From Pedobacter panaciterrae (GTDB taxonomy: Bacteria; Bacteroidota; Bacteroidia; Sphingobacteriales; Sphingobacteriaceae): a DNA stretch of 64,000 bases. Position 1 is the first letter of the stretch. Each line of letters opens with the position of its first letter. Both the position numbers and the translations under genes were made by a program. The notes under the pieces were generated by a model that saw only the letters and a program-made list of their open reading frames with translations, did no database searches and was not told the origin of the DNA. The stretch covers positions 62,001 through 126,000 of the forward strand of contig NZ_JABMKW010000016.1 in the NCBI RefSeq assembly GCF_013204795.1. The letters run 5' to 3'. Shown here one piece after another: positions 27,091 through 35,754 of the stretch.

Positions 27091-27153
27091 CTTAGTACTC
27101 ACAAATGTACTATTATCGAGGAAATTTAATGAGTTAGTATTCTAATATTTCGT

Positions 27154-27516
27154 TTATTCAGACCAAACTGCCAACTCATTACCATCCGGATCAATAAATT
27201 GAAAGCGTCTACCGCCTGGGAAACTGAAAATATCTTGTGATATTATACCGCCGGCCTTAATAATTTTTTCTCTGGTCGTTTCAATATCCTTTGAATAAAG
27301 GATAACTAATATGCTTCCTTTTACAGGCCTGCCCGAAGTAAAGCCACCATCAATATAATCGCCTTCAAAAGCGGTGTAATTGGTACCAAAGTCGGTAAAA
27401 GTCCAATTGAAACATTCTGTATAAAACCTTTTAACAAGTTGAATATCTTTAGAGAGAAACTCTATGTATTGGATTTGTTCATGCTTAAGTTTGTTCTGTA
27501 CTGATCTATTGCCCAT
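27154..27516 (-). CDS. VOC family protein
   Basis: About 120 residues from MGNRSVQNKL; the frame is open 26 codons further but that part looks non-coding. IQYIEFLSKDIQLVKRFY, FNWTFTDFGTNYTAF and the end FPGGRRFQFIDPDGNELAVW give the two glyoxalase half-units, with Glu of NELAVW as a likely metal ligand. Substrate unknown. It follows the AraC gene on the same strand, 81 bases on, so it may be its target. Confidence 0.87.
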   Translation of the reverse strand: MGNRSVQNKLKHEQIQYIEFLSKDIQLVKRFYTECFNWTFTDFGTNYTAFEGDYIDGGFTSGRPVKGSILVILYSKDIETTREKIIKAGGIISQDIFSFPGGRRFQFIDPDGNELAVWSE

Positions 27517-27597
27517 AATGTCTGTAGATTTCTTTAGATTATAGATGCAAATGTAGTTGACAATACTGATCCATACTTTGGAAAAATGCGACAAATT

Positions 27598-28335
27598 TTA
27601 TAGTTCGTTAGGTGTAACGCCCGTGTAACTCTTTATAGCATTGGCCAAATGCGCATGATCGTAATAACCATGTTCAAAGGCAATCTCCGACATGCTTTTC
27701 TTTGATGATTTTTTCTGGATAGCAGCGTGCACAAACTGAAAGCGGGTTATATTAATAAATTCTTTTGGACTGATTCCCACATGCTGCTTGAAATGACGTT
27801 CCAGCTGTCTTACAGTAGTAAAATGCCGATTTGTCAATTCAACCACACTGATGATGCCTTTGTGTTTTTTAATGTCAGCTATAACAGGCATCAGTATAGG
27901 TGCTGGATGTGGTTTAAGCTTTTTAATAAAAAACTGATTAAGATATCCGATAGATTCCGTTATAACCCGATTGAAGTCGGGCGAAAGTTCTTTGTCAAGT
28001 GTTATAGTACTGTCGGTTGCCTCGTGCAGCGAGCCGAATTTATAGAAAGCAGAAAAGGCAGAAGGTTTGAAGCGTACTCCCAAAAGTTTTGTTTCCGTTT
28101 TCAGCTCAGTCATTTTGAAATGTCTCATAGTCCCCACCAAACAGATTTCTCCATTTTTAATATTGAATTGTCCATTGTCAGTCTTACAATCCTCGCCCAG
28201 ATTTAAGATGATATCAACACAACCATCAGGTAAGATCTTTTCGAACACCGCGCTTCTTTCGTCGTTCGTTGTAGTCCAAAACGCATCAATATAATCAGCT
28301 ATTGCCGGATGGGGCTTAGTTTCCTTATAGTTCAT
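27598..28335 (-). CDS. AraC family transcription regulator
   Basis: About 245 residues from ATG 28335 (a GTG one codon earlier also fits). The N-terminal part (DYIDAFWTT, LPDGCVDIILNLGE) is a DUF6597-like sensor domain and the C-terminal 100 residues hold two helix-turn-helix units (TVRQLERHFKQHVGISPKEF and MSEIAFEHGYYDHAHLANAI). Members often control adjacent VOC or DHFR-like genes; both neighbours here are of those types. Divergent from the DHFR-like gene. Confidence 0.92.
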   Translation of the reverse strand: MNYKETKPHPAIADYIDAFWTTTNDERSAVFEKILPDGCVDIILNLGEDCKTDNGQFNIKNGEICLVGTMRHFKMTELKTETKLLGVRFKPSAFSAFYKFGSLHEATDSTITLDKELSPDFNRVITESIGYLNQFFIKKLKPHPAPILMPVIADIKKHKGIISVVELTNRHFTTVRQLERHFKQHVGISPKEFINITRFQFVHAAIQKKSSKKSMSEIAFEHGYYDHAHLANAIKSYTGVTPNEL

Positions 28336-28538
28336 CACTTAATTGATTAATCAAATTTGGAGAAAATATCTTAAAAAAATTAGTATCCATAGGAACACTT
28401 GTCGCATTCTGCCCTTATTTAGTCGTATAGACACCACCAAAAATTAATTTTTCTAGCGAAATTTGTATTATAAAAAGAGATCGGCAGGCATATAAATTAA
28501 CTCAAGACCTTAAAAACCAATTGAAAATGAATCTAAAT

Positions 28539-29183
28539 ATGAGTAAAGTAAAAGTTGCATGTTTTTCTATTTCCCTGGATGGATTTGGTGCAGGCGCCAA
28601 ACAAGATCTAACTAATCCTTTGGGACTAAGAGGTGAGGAACTTCACAACTGGATTTTTCCAACAAAAGTGTTTCGGAAGATGGGAGGTAAAAATGACGGA
28701 ACTGAAGGCACAGATAATGAATTCGTAGAGAAGTCATTCGAGAACATGGGAGCTTGGATACTGGGGCGGAATATGTTCGGACCCGTTCGTGGAGCATGGC
28801 CAGATGATGAATGGAAGGGTTGGTGGGGCGAGGAACCACCTTACCATGTTCCAGTATTTGTTTTAACGCATCATGCTAGAAAACCAGTGACCATGAAAGG
28901 AGGAACAACGTTTTATTTTATTACCGATGGCATCGAATCTGCGTTGAAAGAGGCAAAAAAAGTAGCGAACGGAAAAGACATTCGTATTGGTGGTGGGGTT
29001 TCAACGATAAGGCAATATCTGCAAGCGGGCCATATTGATGAACTTCATTTAGCAATTTCACCTGTCTTCTTAGGTTCAGGGGAACACTTATTCTCAGGAA
29101 TGGATATGGCAGCGCTGGGCTATAATCAAGTGCAAAAAGTGGCTGGAGAGAACGCGACACACATTATTATAAAGAAAGGATAG
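28539..29183 (+). CDS. Dihydrofolate reductase family protein (RibD C-terminal-like)
   Basis: About 214 residues from MSKVKVACFSISLDGFGAGA; upstream TTG and ATG codons in frame are alternatives. MGAWILGRNMFGP, PVFVLTHHARKPVTM and IRIGGGVSTIRQYLQAG match the RibD_C/DHFR-like fold, and the last motif is the NADPH-binding glycine loop. These stand-alone proteins are reductases of unknown substrate. A GAAATTTG -7-like box lies at 28458-28465. The divergent AraC regulator may control it. Confidence 0.9.
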   Translation: MSKVKVACFSISLDGFGAGAKQDLTNPLGLRGEELHNWIFPTKVFRKMGGKNDGTEGTDNEFVEKSFENMGAWILGRNMFGPVRGAWPDDEWKGWWGEEPPYHVPVFVLTHHARKPVTMKGGTTFYFITDGIESALKEAKKVANGKDIRIGGGVSTIRQYLQAGHIDELHLAISPVFLGSGEHLFSGMDMAALGYNQVQKVAGENATHIIIKKG

Positions 29184-29187
29184 CCAG

Positions 29188-29219
29188 ACAGGTGCTCCAT
29201 TATTAGATGGAACACCTGT
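29188..29219. terminator. Hairpin between convergent genes
   Basis: ACAGGTG-C-TCCA pairs with TGGA-A-CACCTGT around an eight-base loop, five bases after the DHFR-like stop and before the rsgA stop. It probably ends both transcripts. Confidence 0.65.
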
Positions 29220-29236
29220 ACTGAATAATAGGACGA

Positions 29237-30289
29237 TCAACGTTTTTTTATTCTCTTAGCTTCATCTGAAACTCTAGCAAAATATTTATCTCTTTTGCGT
29301 TTTTCATGTTCAGAAGTAGAAAAATACCAAGATTCTTTTCGCAATTTGAGGTAACTGTTGTACACTTCAAATTTTAAAAGACCGTTGTTTACAGCTTCAA
29401 CAACTGCACAGCCAGGTTCATCGACGTGCGTACAGTTCTCAAAACGACAGGATTCCGCGAAATCAGAAATATCGAATATATCTGCGAGTGCCTCAGGATT
29501 ATCTGACGCTAAACCAAATTCTCTTACGCCCGGCGTATCTATTAGAATACCACTATCATCCATCAGAACCATTTCTCTTCTAGTTGAGGTATGCCGACCT
29601 TTACCTGAAGATTTGCTTATTTCAGATGTGGGAAGTACTGTCCGTTCACATAATACATTGATTAAAGAACTTTTCCCAACCCCTGATGATCCTACAAATA
29701 CAATCGATTCTCCTTGCCTGATAAATTTTCGCACAGGGAGTATTGTCTCGGGAGAAAGAATACTTGTGAAAAATATTGGTATTTGCCGGGCAATATGTTT
29801 CAGCGACTCATCTACTTGATGGCGACTAAACTCCAAGTCAGATTTAGTGAGTATCAATACTGGTTGAATATTTTCTTCTAATACCTGAACCATAAAACGC
29901 TCCGTTCGGCGAACACTGAAATTGGCATCAAGGCTTTGTACAATAAATACCTTATCAACATGGGATGCGATAGCTTGCCTGTCGGATATTGTACCACTCT
30001 TTTTCCGAAACAGCGTATGTTTACGCGGTAAAACATCAACGATTATTCCTTTATTATCGTCAAAAGGTTGAAAAATAATCCAATCGCCTGTACACGGAAG
30101 TTCAAATAATGACCTTCCATAAAGCAAATTGCCGGTTAGTTCGCACAACAGCAGACCACCTTCGGTAATAACCTCATAATTTGTTTTGTTTACTGCAGAA
30201 ACACGACCATGAAAAAGATGTTTGTATTGTGATGTTTGTTTGAGTTGGAATAGACTGTCGTTCCAACCATATAATGATAAGTTATTCAC
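29237..30289 (-). CDS. rsgA: Ribosome small-subunit-dependent GTPase RsgA
   Basis: 350 residues. The circularly permuted GTPase order is visible: LTKSDL (G4) precedes FVGSSGVGKSSLINVL (G1) and DTPGVREFGL (G3), after an N-terminal OB-fold with GDWIIFQPFDDNKGIIVDVL. The C-terminal zinc site has CRFENCTHVDEPGC. RsgA acts in late 30S maturation. The KR-rich tail (KRKRDKYFARVSDEAKRIKK) is the longer form. Bacteroidota often carry two RsgA paralogues; whether this is the main one cannot be told here. Confidence 0.93.
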   Translation of the reverse strand: MNNLSLYGWNDSLFQLKQTSQYKHLFHGRVSAVNKTNYEVITEGGLLLCELTGNLLYGRSLFELPCTGDWIIFQPFDDNKGIIVDVLPRKHTLFRKKSGTISDRQAIASHVDKVFIVQSLDANFSVRRTERFMVQVLEENIQPVLILTKSDLEFSRHQVDESLKHIARQIPIFFTSILSPETILPVRKFIRQGESIVFVGSSGVGKSSLINVLCERTVLPTSEISKSSGKGRHTSTRREMVLMDDSGILIDTPGVREFGLASDNPEALADIFDISDFAESCRFENCTHVDEPGCAVVEAVNNGLLKFEVYNSYLKLRKESWYFSTSEHEKRKRDKYFARVSDEAKRIKKR

Positions 30290-30641
30290 TACTTATAATT
30301 TAAAATGATGAAATAAAATTGCTTAATTATCTATCATCCGAATGCTTTGCCCCATACAAAACACCTTTGGTAATACAGAAACTACCAAACATGCAATTTT
30401 AGAAACAAGACACCCGGAATCAGGCAATCATTCCAATCGCTAAACTATAATATGTGAATAGTTGTCTTTGCATAAGACACGAAGGTACAAAAAACTAATT
30501 CAATGCCTTAATTCTAATTGTAAAACTAAAAATTTTATGATTTCAAGCCCCCCTCTGTTGTGACTAGTGTAAAAAACACGTTGTATTCAAACATTAAGCT
30601 CATAAGGTTGTAACTTACCTGACATTAATCCAAATTGCATT
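30290..30641. other. Non-coding gap between rsgA and the PQQ dehydrogenase gene
   Basis: 352 bases between divergent starts. No credible frame was found. A minus-strand TACCTTCG at 30480-30487, one base off the TAnnTTTG -7 consensus, is a possible rsgA promoter, but it is about 190 bases from the start. Nothing else stands out. Confidence 0.5.
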
Positions 30642-31841
30642 ATGTTTTCGAAAATTTATAAACCATTAACCCTGGGCGTTGCCCTTCTATCGTTAAATGC
30701 ATCCAGCATGGCACAAACCGGTAAGCCGGTTGAAAAAAACAAGGCTAATAGCGAGTATAAACCTGCTTTCGCAGGGCAAACCCGTATCGGCAGCGTTAAA
30801 ACCAAAACTCCGTATACCGCAAAAGTCATAAGCACTGAGCTAAAGGGCCCCTGGGGCATGCATGCTTTACCCGACGGCCGTTTACTGATAAGCAGTAAGC
30901 CGGGGACTATGCAAATATTGACAACTGCCGGTAAAATTGATAAAACCATTACCGGTTTCCCGGAAGTGCAATTTCAGGGACAAGGTGGTTTGCTTGATGT
31001 GAACATTGATCCTGATTTTACTAAAAACCGCATGATTTACTGGACCTATGCGCAACCGGGCGAGGGGGCTACCTTAGCCGTAGCTAAAGGAAAATTATCG
31101 GCCGATGAAACAAAGCTGGAAAACGTGAGCGTGATATTTGAAGCCAGTCCGCGTTTTAAAGGTGCCGGTCAGTTTGGTTCACGTTTGGTGTTTGATAAAC
31201 AAGGCAATATTTTCATCAGCTCTGGTGACCGTCAATCTAATGATATTCGCGCTAAGGCGCAGGACCTAAGCGCAACCACCGGTAAAATTATCCATATTAC
31301 TAAAGACGGCAAACCTGTTGCCAGTAACCCGTTTATAGGCCAGGCGAATGCCAAGCCAGAGATATATGCCTATGGCTTTCGTAACCCAGATGGTTTGTCC
31401 ATTAACCCCGTTAATGGTGACCTATGGGAGACAGAATTTGGACCACGTGGTGGCGACGAGATTAACTTAATTAAACCAGGCGGCAACTACGGGTGGCCTT
31501 ACGTAACTTACGGCATTGAATACAGTGGTGAAAAGGTCTATGATGGTATACAACAAAAAGAAGGTACGGTACAGCCAGTTTACTATTGGGATCCCGTTAT
31601 CTCGCCAGGCTGCATGATGTTTTACACTGGTAACATCGCTGAGTGGAAAAATAACCTATTTGTAGGGGCACTCAGTGGACAACACATCATTCGTTTGGTG
31701 ATAAAAAACAACAAAGTTGTGGGTGAAGAACGTTTGCTTTCCGATAAAAATGAACGCTGGCGCTGCATAGCCACCGGTAAAGATGGTGCTATTTATGCAG
31801 CAACGGACAGTGGTAAATTATACAAGCTAGCTAAGCAATAA
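30642..31841 (+). CDS. Secreted PQQ-dependent sugar dehydrogenase
   Basis: 399 residues with a signal peptide ending near SMAQ. The beta-propeller motifs of the soluble aldose dehydrogenase group are present: GPWGMHALPDGRLLIS, QGQGGLLDVNIDPDF, FGSRLVFDKQGNIFISSGD, YGFRNPDGLSINP and ETEFGPRGGDEINLI. These periplasmic enzymes oxidise sugars with PQQ. No pqq synthesis gene is in the window, so the cofactor may be scavenged. Codon choice looks somewhat richer in G/C than in the neighbours. Ends at a clear terminator; monocistronic. Confidence 0.92.
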   Translation: MFSKIYKPLTLGVALLSLNASSMAQTGKPVEKNKANSEYKPAFAGQTRIGSVKTKTPYTAKVISTELKGPWGMHALPDGRLLISSKPGTMQILTTAGKIDKTITGFPEVQFQGQGGLLDVNIDPDFTKNRMIYWTYAQPGEGATLAVAKGKLSADETKLENVSVIFEASPRFKGAGQFGSRLVFDKQGNIFISSGDRQSNDIRAKAQDLSATTGKIIHITKDGKPVASNPFIGQANAKPEIYAYGFRNPDGLSINPVNGDLWETEFGPRGGDEINLIKPGGNYGWPYVTYGIEYSGEKVYDGIQQKEGTVQPVYYWDPVISPGCMMFYTGNIAEWKNNLFVGALSGQHIIRLVIKNNKVVGEERLLSDKNERWRCIATGKDGAIYAATDSGKLYKLAKQ

Positions 31842-31910
31842 TTGTATCAACATCAGTCATACGAAAATTTCACCAGGGGTACCTGAGGTTAACCTGGGTG
31901 ACATTTAACT

Positions 31911-31947
31911 AAAATGCCTGTAAATATTGATTTACAGGCGTTTTATT
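31911..31947 (+). terminator. Rho-independent terminator
   Basis: GCCTGTAAAT and its exact complement form a 10-bp stem with loop ATTG (31916-31939), followed by GTTTTATT. It ends the PQQ dehydrogenase transcript. Confidence 0.85.
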
Positions 31948-32177
31948 ATTATCCCAGCACTTTTACTCCAATAATTTATTTATTTTTTTCCGAGACTCTG
32001 GATTTTCTTGTATGGATAAGACTTTATAAGTTCATACCCCCGTGCCGTTTATCATATTTTCAGATGGGGAAACCTTATAACCAAACCGTTTTGAAACTTC
32101 CTAATAACCTTCTAATGACGTTTATCGAATTTATTTACTAAATCTATCGTAGGATCTGTAAAGTCTCTAAAAGAAAT

Positions 32178-32567
32178 TTAAAAAACTATAGCCGGAGCAG
32201 ATTTAGAGAAACTTCCTGAAGCATCAGCCACTGCATCAATTGGTACTCCTACCTGACTGCCTCCTCTCTTGACTACAATTGTTACTTTTTGACCGGCTAC
32301 TCCTCCATTTCCTGATATTGCGACAATGGCTGCAGCTACATTTGTAGCGTAAGTAATTTCTTTTGTCCATGGAAGCGATGCGACCGGATCATTTGCCGTA
32401 CCACCTGTAGCAGTCGTATATGACACCATCAGTGTTGGTCCCGAAAAAGCTCCTGTGATCTCATAACGCACTGTGCGCGAGTTATTATCAGGCTTTTTAT
32501 CTGAATTCTTCTTGCAGGCAACAAAAACTGCGACTACCATTAGTAGTGTAAAAATTGACTTTTTCAT
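32178..32567 (-). CDS. Hypothetical lipoprotein
   Basis: 129 residues. The lipobox VFVACKK follows a short hydrophobic stretch. The rest is beta-rich and Gly/Ala/Thr-rich (YEITGAFSGPTLMVSY, ISGNGGVAGQKVTIVVKRGG) with a possible immunoglobulin-like fold. No family is recognised. It follows the outer-membrane barrel gene by 15 bases on the same strand, so the two form an operon driven by the shared Crp-linked promoter at 33121-33171. Confidence 0.75.
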   Translation of the reverse strand: MKKSIFTLLMVVAVFVACKKNSDKKPDNNSRTVRYEITGAFSGPTLMVSYTTATGGTANDPVASLPWTKEITYATNVAAAIVAISGNGGVAGQKVTIVVKRGGSQVGVPIDAVADASGSFSKSAPAIVF

Positions 32568-32582
32568 AAAGTATGTTTTTAA

Positions 32583-33095
32583 TTAAAATTTAAGTGCTAT
32601 TCCAATTCTGGCATTGGTACTGCCTATAGCGCCAAGCTCAGTGAATGCGCCAAGGTTATTGCTGAAGAAGTATTTGCCTCCTACGTATGCGCCCAGAAAC
32701 AGTCCGCTTCCGTAACTATCGCCCAGGTCTTCACCATTGTCTTTCCAGGAAAAACTTCTGTAGCCAAGGGTTGGCCCTCCGTATAAATCTATCTTGTTAT
32801 TGTTAATTTTTAATAATTGATTAACATGATAAGACGCTCTTAAGCCAAAGTAAATGGCCGTAAATTTGAGGGACAGGTATTCATTTGAGAGGTAGTCTGC
32901 ATTTGCACCAATGCTGATACTACCTGTAATTCCCTGCTCATAAGAAAGACCGACAGGTATGCCTCCGTCATAAGAGGAGTTTACGCCAATACCGATATTG
33001 AGTAATTGATTTCCTTTTTTAAAGGCACCATTCTCTTGGGCGAACAATGTTGTGGTCGTAAAAAATACCAGGATAAGGATGTTAGCAATTTTCAT
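32583..33095 (-). CDS. Outer-membrane beta-barrel protein
   Basis: About 170 residues from MKIANILILVFF (an ATG three codons earlier is possible). A signal peptide ends near LFAQ. Alternating hydrophobic strands, GLSYEQGITGSISIGANADY, and the aromatic end (GIALKF) fit the small outer-membrane barrel families of Bacteroidota. Located just downstream of the element at 33121-33171, and probably controlled by the adjacent Crp/Fnr regulator. Confidence 0.82.
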   Translation of the reverse strand: MKIANILILVFFTTTTLFAQENGAFKKGNQLLNIGIGVNSSYDGGIPVGLSYEQGITGSISIGANADYLSNEYLSLKFTAIYFGLRASYHVNQLLKINNNKIDLYGGPTLGYRSFSWKDNGEDLGDSYGSGLFLGAYVGGKYFFSNNLGAFTELGAIGSTNARIGIALKF

Positions 33096-33120
33096 TTTTA
33101 TCATTTTTAATAGTTCTATG

Positions 33121-33171
33121 CAAACATAAAAATGATAAAAGCCTAAACTCGTTACCTTAAGTTAAGAAACG
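33121..33171 (-). promoter_or_regulatory. Promoter with CTTAA-N-TTAAG element, copy 1
   Basis: On the minus strand: CTTAACTTAAG (33156-33166), then AACGAGTT (33146-33153), exactly 17 bases, then TATGTTTG (33121-33128), a full match to the Bacteroidota -7 TAnnTTTG. It drives the barrel-lipoprotein pair. The same arrangement precedes the gene at 33998. Confidence 0.75.
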
Positions 33172-33187
33172 ATTTGGTGTCGTAAAT

Positions 33188-33787
33188 TTAAGAGGCTTTT
33201 CTAACCAGTCTCTTTCTCATTCTACTTAAAGATTGCGGAGTGATACCCAAATAACTCGCTAAATGGTACTGAGGAATTCTTTGAGCCAAATCCGGCCTTA
33301 TTTCTAGCAAATTCAAATAGCGTTGTTCTGGTGTAGAAATCTTAAAATTATCAAACGCTATTTGACTTTTTGAGTGTAAATCTTCGGAAACAAGACGACA
33401 CAGTTTTTCTAAGACAGGGTATTTTACAAAAAGTTCTTCATCTGTTTCTGAACTCGCTACAATCAAAATAGAGTCCTCAAGACAATCAACATAATATTCA
33501 GATGGGGTATGGTTTAATGCGCCTGGGGGGTTAAAGGTTTCAGACTCGGTATAAAAAGCAGTAGTCTTTTCTTCAGTATCAACTATATAATAGCACCTAA
33601 TGCATCCTTGAAGCACAAAATAGGCATCCTTTGAGAGTTGACCCTCTTTCAATAAAATTGTTCCTTTCCTAAAACTTTTAAAAATGGCTAACTCTAAAAT
33701 AACATTTTGCTCCTCTTCAGACAGGATTACATATCTCGCTAAAAAATTTAACAGGATTTGATCCATTTTATCATTATTCAACTGCAT
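33188..33787 (-). CDS. Crp/Fnr family transcription regulator
   Basis: About 199 residues from MQLNNDKMDQ; starts at 33865 or 33766 are also possible. The cyclic-nucleotide-binding-like domain has LLKEGQLSKDAYFVLQGCIR, and the C-terminal helix-turn-helix reads YHLASYLGITPQSLSRMRKRL. Both neighbouring transcription units carry the same dyad CTTAA-N-TTAAG in their promoters, so this protein is the obvious candidate to bind it. Effector unknown. Confidence 0.9.
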   Translation of the reverse strand: MQLNNDKMDQILLNFLARYVILSEEEQNVILELAIFKSFRKGTILLKEGQLSKDAYFVLQGCIRCYYIVDTEEKTTAFYTESETFNPPGALNHTPSEYYVDCLEDSILIVASSETDEELFVKYPVLEKLCRLVSEDLHSKSQIAFDNFKISTPEQRYLNLLEIRPDLAQRIPQYHLASYLGITPQSLSRMRKRLVRKAS

Positions 33788-33925
33788 ATTTCTAATATTT
33801 AGGCGATAGGTATCAAATTTAATATTTCTTGTTGGTTTATTATTAGCCGTAAAAAATTGTTTCACATAAAAAACTATGAGAGTGTTAAATCTTCAAGAAC
33901 TAAATACCCTAAGTAAGGTTCATTT

Positions 33926-33971
33926 CTTAACTTAAGTGAACGAGTTATGCCAACTCGCCAATCTACCTTTG
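33926..33971 (+). promoter_or_regulatory. Promoter with CTTAA-N-TTAAG element, copy 2
   Basis: CTTAACTTAAG (33926-33936), AACGAGTT (33939-33946), exactly 17 bases, then TACCTTTG (33964-33971), a full -7 consensus. Element order and spacing equal those at 33121-33171. An additional CGAGTT-5 nt-AACTCG inverted repeat starts at 33941. Drives the gene at 33998. Confidence 0.75.
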
Positions 33972-33997
33972 CTTATCGTTTAACAACTAATATACTT

Positions 33998-34624
33998 ATG
34001 CAAAAGAAAATTTTATGTTTCGCCCTGACTTTAATGACGGCAAGCGCCCTACAAGTAAAAGCCCAATATTCCAAACAAGACAGCACTTATAGAAAGTATT
34101 TCATAGGCAGCACCTTATTTATGATAGCTAATGTAGTAGCTGATAATAATCCGCCTGGTATGGCTTATCTGAACTTAGGTTACCGCATTACAGGAAAGGA
34201 TGTAATTTCACTAGAGCTAAAAACTTGGAAATATGGCTGGCCAATTGGCATTCCTTACGGAAAATCATTTGAAGCAGAAGGAGAAGGGTTTCCAGGTCAT
34301 ATTCGTGAATACGGGGTTTCACTTAATTATCAAAGGTTTTTATGGAATCGTCTTTTCGCTCAAGTTGACGTGATGCCAGCTTGGCAAAGCTTTGTAAATG
34401 ATAACGGTAATAAGATTGACAATGGCTTTCAAATATTTAACACCTATTCCATTGGTTATCACATTAAACTTTTCAAGGACAGGCTTTTTTTTCAACCTTC
34501 AATAGCAATAACTCACCGCCCTTATCAATCAAAAATGCCTGATTCGTTTAAAAAGGTTGACGATAGATGGTCAAAATTCTTCTTCGGGCAGCCGGGATTG
34601 CATTTTGGATATAATTTCAATTGA
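33998..34624 (+). CDS. Secreted, probably outer-membrane protein of unknown function
   Basis: 208 residues from ATG 33998 (MQKKILCFALTLM), chosen because the promoter -7 box lies at 33964-33971, inside the longer frame. A signal peptide ends near VKAQ. The mature part has amphipathic strands with many aromatics (YLNLGYRITGKDVISLEL, YGVSLNYQRFLWNRLFAQVD) and ends GLHFGYNFN, typical of a barrel with a terminal aromatic. No family recognised. Divergent from, and probably regulated by, the Crp/Fnr gene. Confidence 0.75.
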   Translation: MQKKILCFALTLMTASALQVKAQYSKQDSTYRKYFIGSTLFMIANVVADNNPPGMAYLNLGYRITGKDVISLELKTWKYGWPIGIPYGKSFEAEGEGFPGHIREYGVSLNYQRFLWNRLFAQVDVMPAWQSFVNDNGNKIDNGFQIFNTYSIGYHIKLFKDRLFFQPSIAITHRPYQSKMPDSFKKVDDRWSKFFFGQPGLHFGYNFN

Positions 34625-34766
34625 AGTACCATAATGAACTCCAGATTCAACTGCCTCCTTCCGATGCCATTAAACAGTTAACAATAAAATTAACAGAAAA
34701 AACGCTGCCGCAACGCCTAGTAAGACCTCTCTATTTTTAGTTGATCACATACAAGATCATTGACGA

Positions 34767-35639
34767 TTAAGCCTGTTTTGGTTCATGTAAATTTAGGTAT
34801 TTAGACCTGAAGCTAGATGGCGGTTCACCGGTCTTGATAAAAAATAGTCTACTGAAATAGGCAGGATCTTCATAACCCAGCGCGTAGGCAATCTCCTTTG
34901 CAGTTCTGTCGGTATGTACAAGTAATCTTTTTGCTTCTAGAATAATCCTGTTCTTGATGATTTCGTTCGGCTGAGGAAGGTTAAGTCGCTTGAATCTATG
35001 GGTAAGGGTTTTTGGGGCTATCATCAGCAGGTCGGCGTAGTCGGCAACATTATGCTTTTCCTTAAAGTTCACTTCGACTAATTGGGTAAATTTCCTAAAG
35101 AACTCAAGGTCATTGTTCGATCTGGCGGCCATCGCTCCTTCTAGGTGTTGCACCTTCCATAATCGGGTAGACTTGATCAAAAGCTGCTTAAGATAAGTCC
35201 TGATCATTTCCTCCAGCGATCCATCCTTGAGTTCAAATTCATCCTCGATCCGAGAAAACAGGTACTCAATAAATGTGGCATCCTGCTCGGGTATCACCGT
35301 CATCGGCATATTGCTAATGTTATTGAACAAGAATCCATCGCAGGCAACTTCCTCATCATGTAACTGTATGCAATAAAAGTCGCGGTTATAGAACACAAAA
35401 AGGCCGGGTTGCTCACCCAATTTCTCAATGCTCAGTACCTGATTTGGACTGATAAAGAAAAGCGTTGAACCAGTAGTAATGTAAACATTGAAGTCCACTT
35501 TTATCTCAAATCCTTCATTAAGATAAAGCACCTTGATATAGGATTTGTAAGTGTCGGAATTGATGGCTTCAATATTTTCTAGATCAACATTTACCATGCC
35601 GATGGTTTTAAGATTCGCATCAAAAATGCTCTGTTTCAT
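34767..35639 (-). CDS. AraC family transcription regulator
   Basis: About 290 residues from ATG 35639 (MKQSIFDANLKTIGM); the frame before it starts with TTG. An AraC_binding-like cupin sensor half is followed by two helix-turn-helix units (HNVADYADLLMIAPKTLTHR and TAKEIAYALGYEDPAYFSRL). Located downstream of the hydrolase gene on the same strand, with 115 bases between. Target unknown; the alpha/beta hydrolase is the nearest candidate. Confidence 0.91.
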   Translation of the reverse strand: MKQSIFDANLKTIGMVNVDLENIEAINSDTYKSYIKVLYLNEGFEIKVDFNVYITTGSTLFFISPNQVLSIEKLGEQPGLFVFYNRDFYCIQLHDEEVACDGFLFNNISNMPMTVIPEQDATFIEYLFSRIEDEFELKDGSLEEMIRTYLKQLLIKSTRLWKVQHLEGAMAARSNNDLEFFRKFTQLVEVNFKEKHNVADYADLLMIAPKTLTHRFKRLNLPQPNEIIKNRIILEAKRLLVHTDRTAKEIAYALGYEDPAYFSRLFFIKTGEPPSSFRSKYLNLHEPKQA

Positions 35640-35754
35640 AATTGGGCTAATCAAATGGATTAAAAAATAAAATTACCATTCTTGATGATGATTTCAAGAT
35701 TGGTTAAAACGAAAATTACCTGCAAGTATTTAAACCAACAGGCAACTTTCATTA

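Noticed and set aside
27727..28206. 159-codon plus-strand open frame
   Set aside because: It lies fully inside the AraC gene on the other strand and its translation has no domain pattern.
29358..29819. 153-codon plus-strand open frame
   Set aside because: Antisense to the RsgA coding region, which has complete GTPase motifs; an overlap artefact.
33947..33997. Upstream start for the secreted protein at 33998
   Set aside because: The first codons contain the promoter -7 box at 33964-33971, so translation from there is not possible from that promoter.
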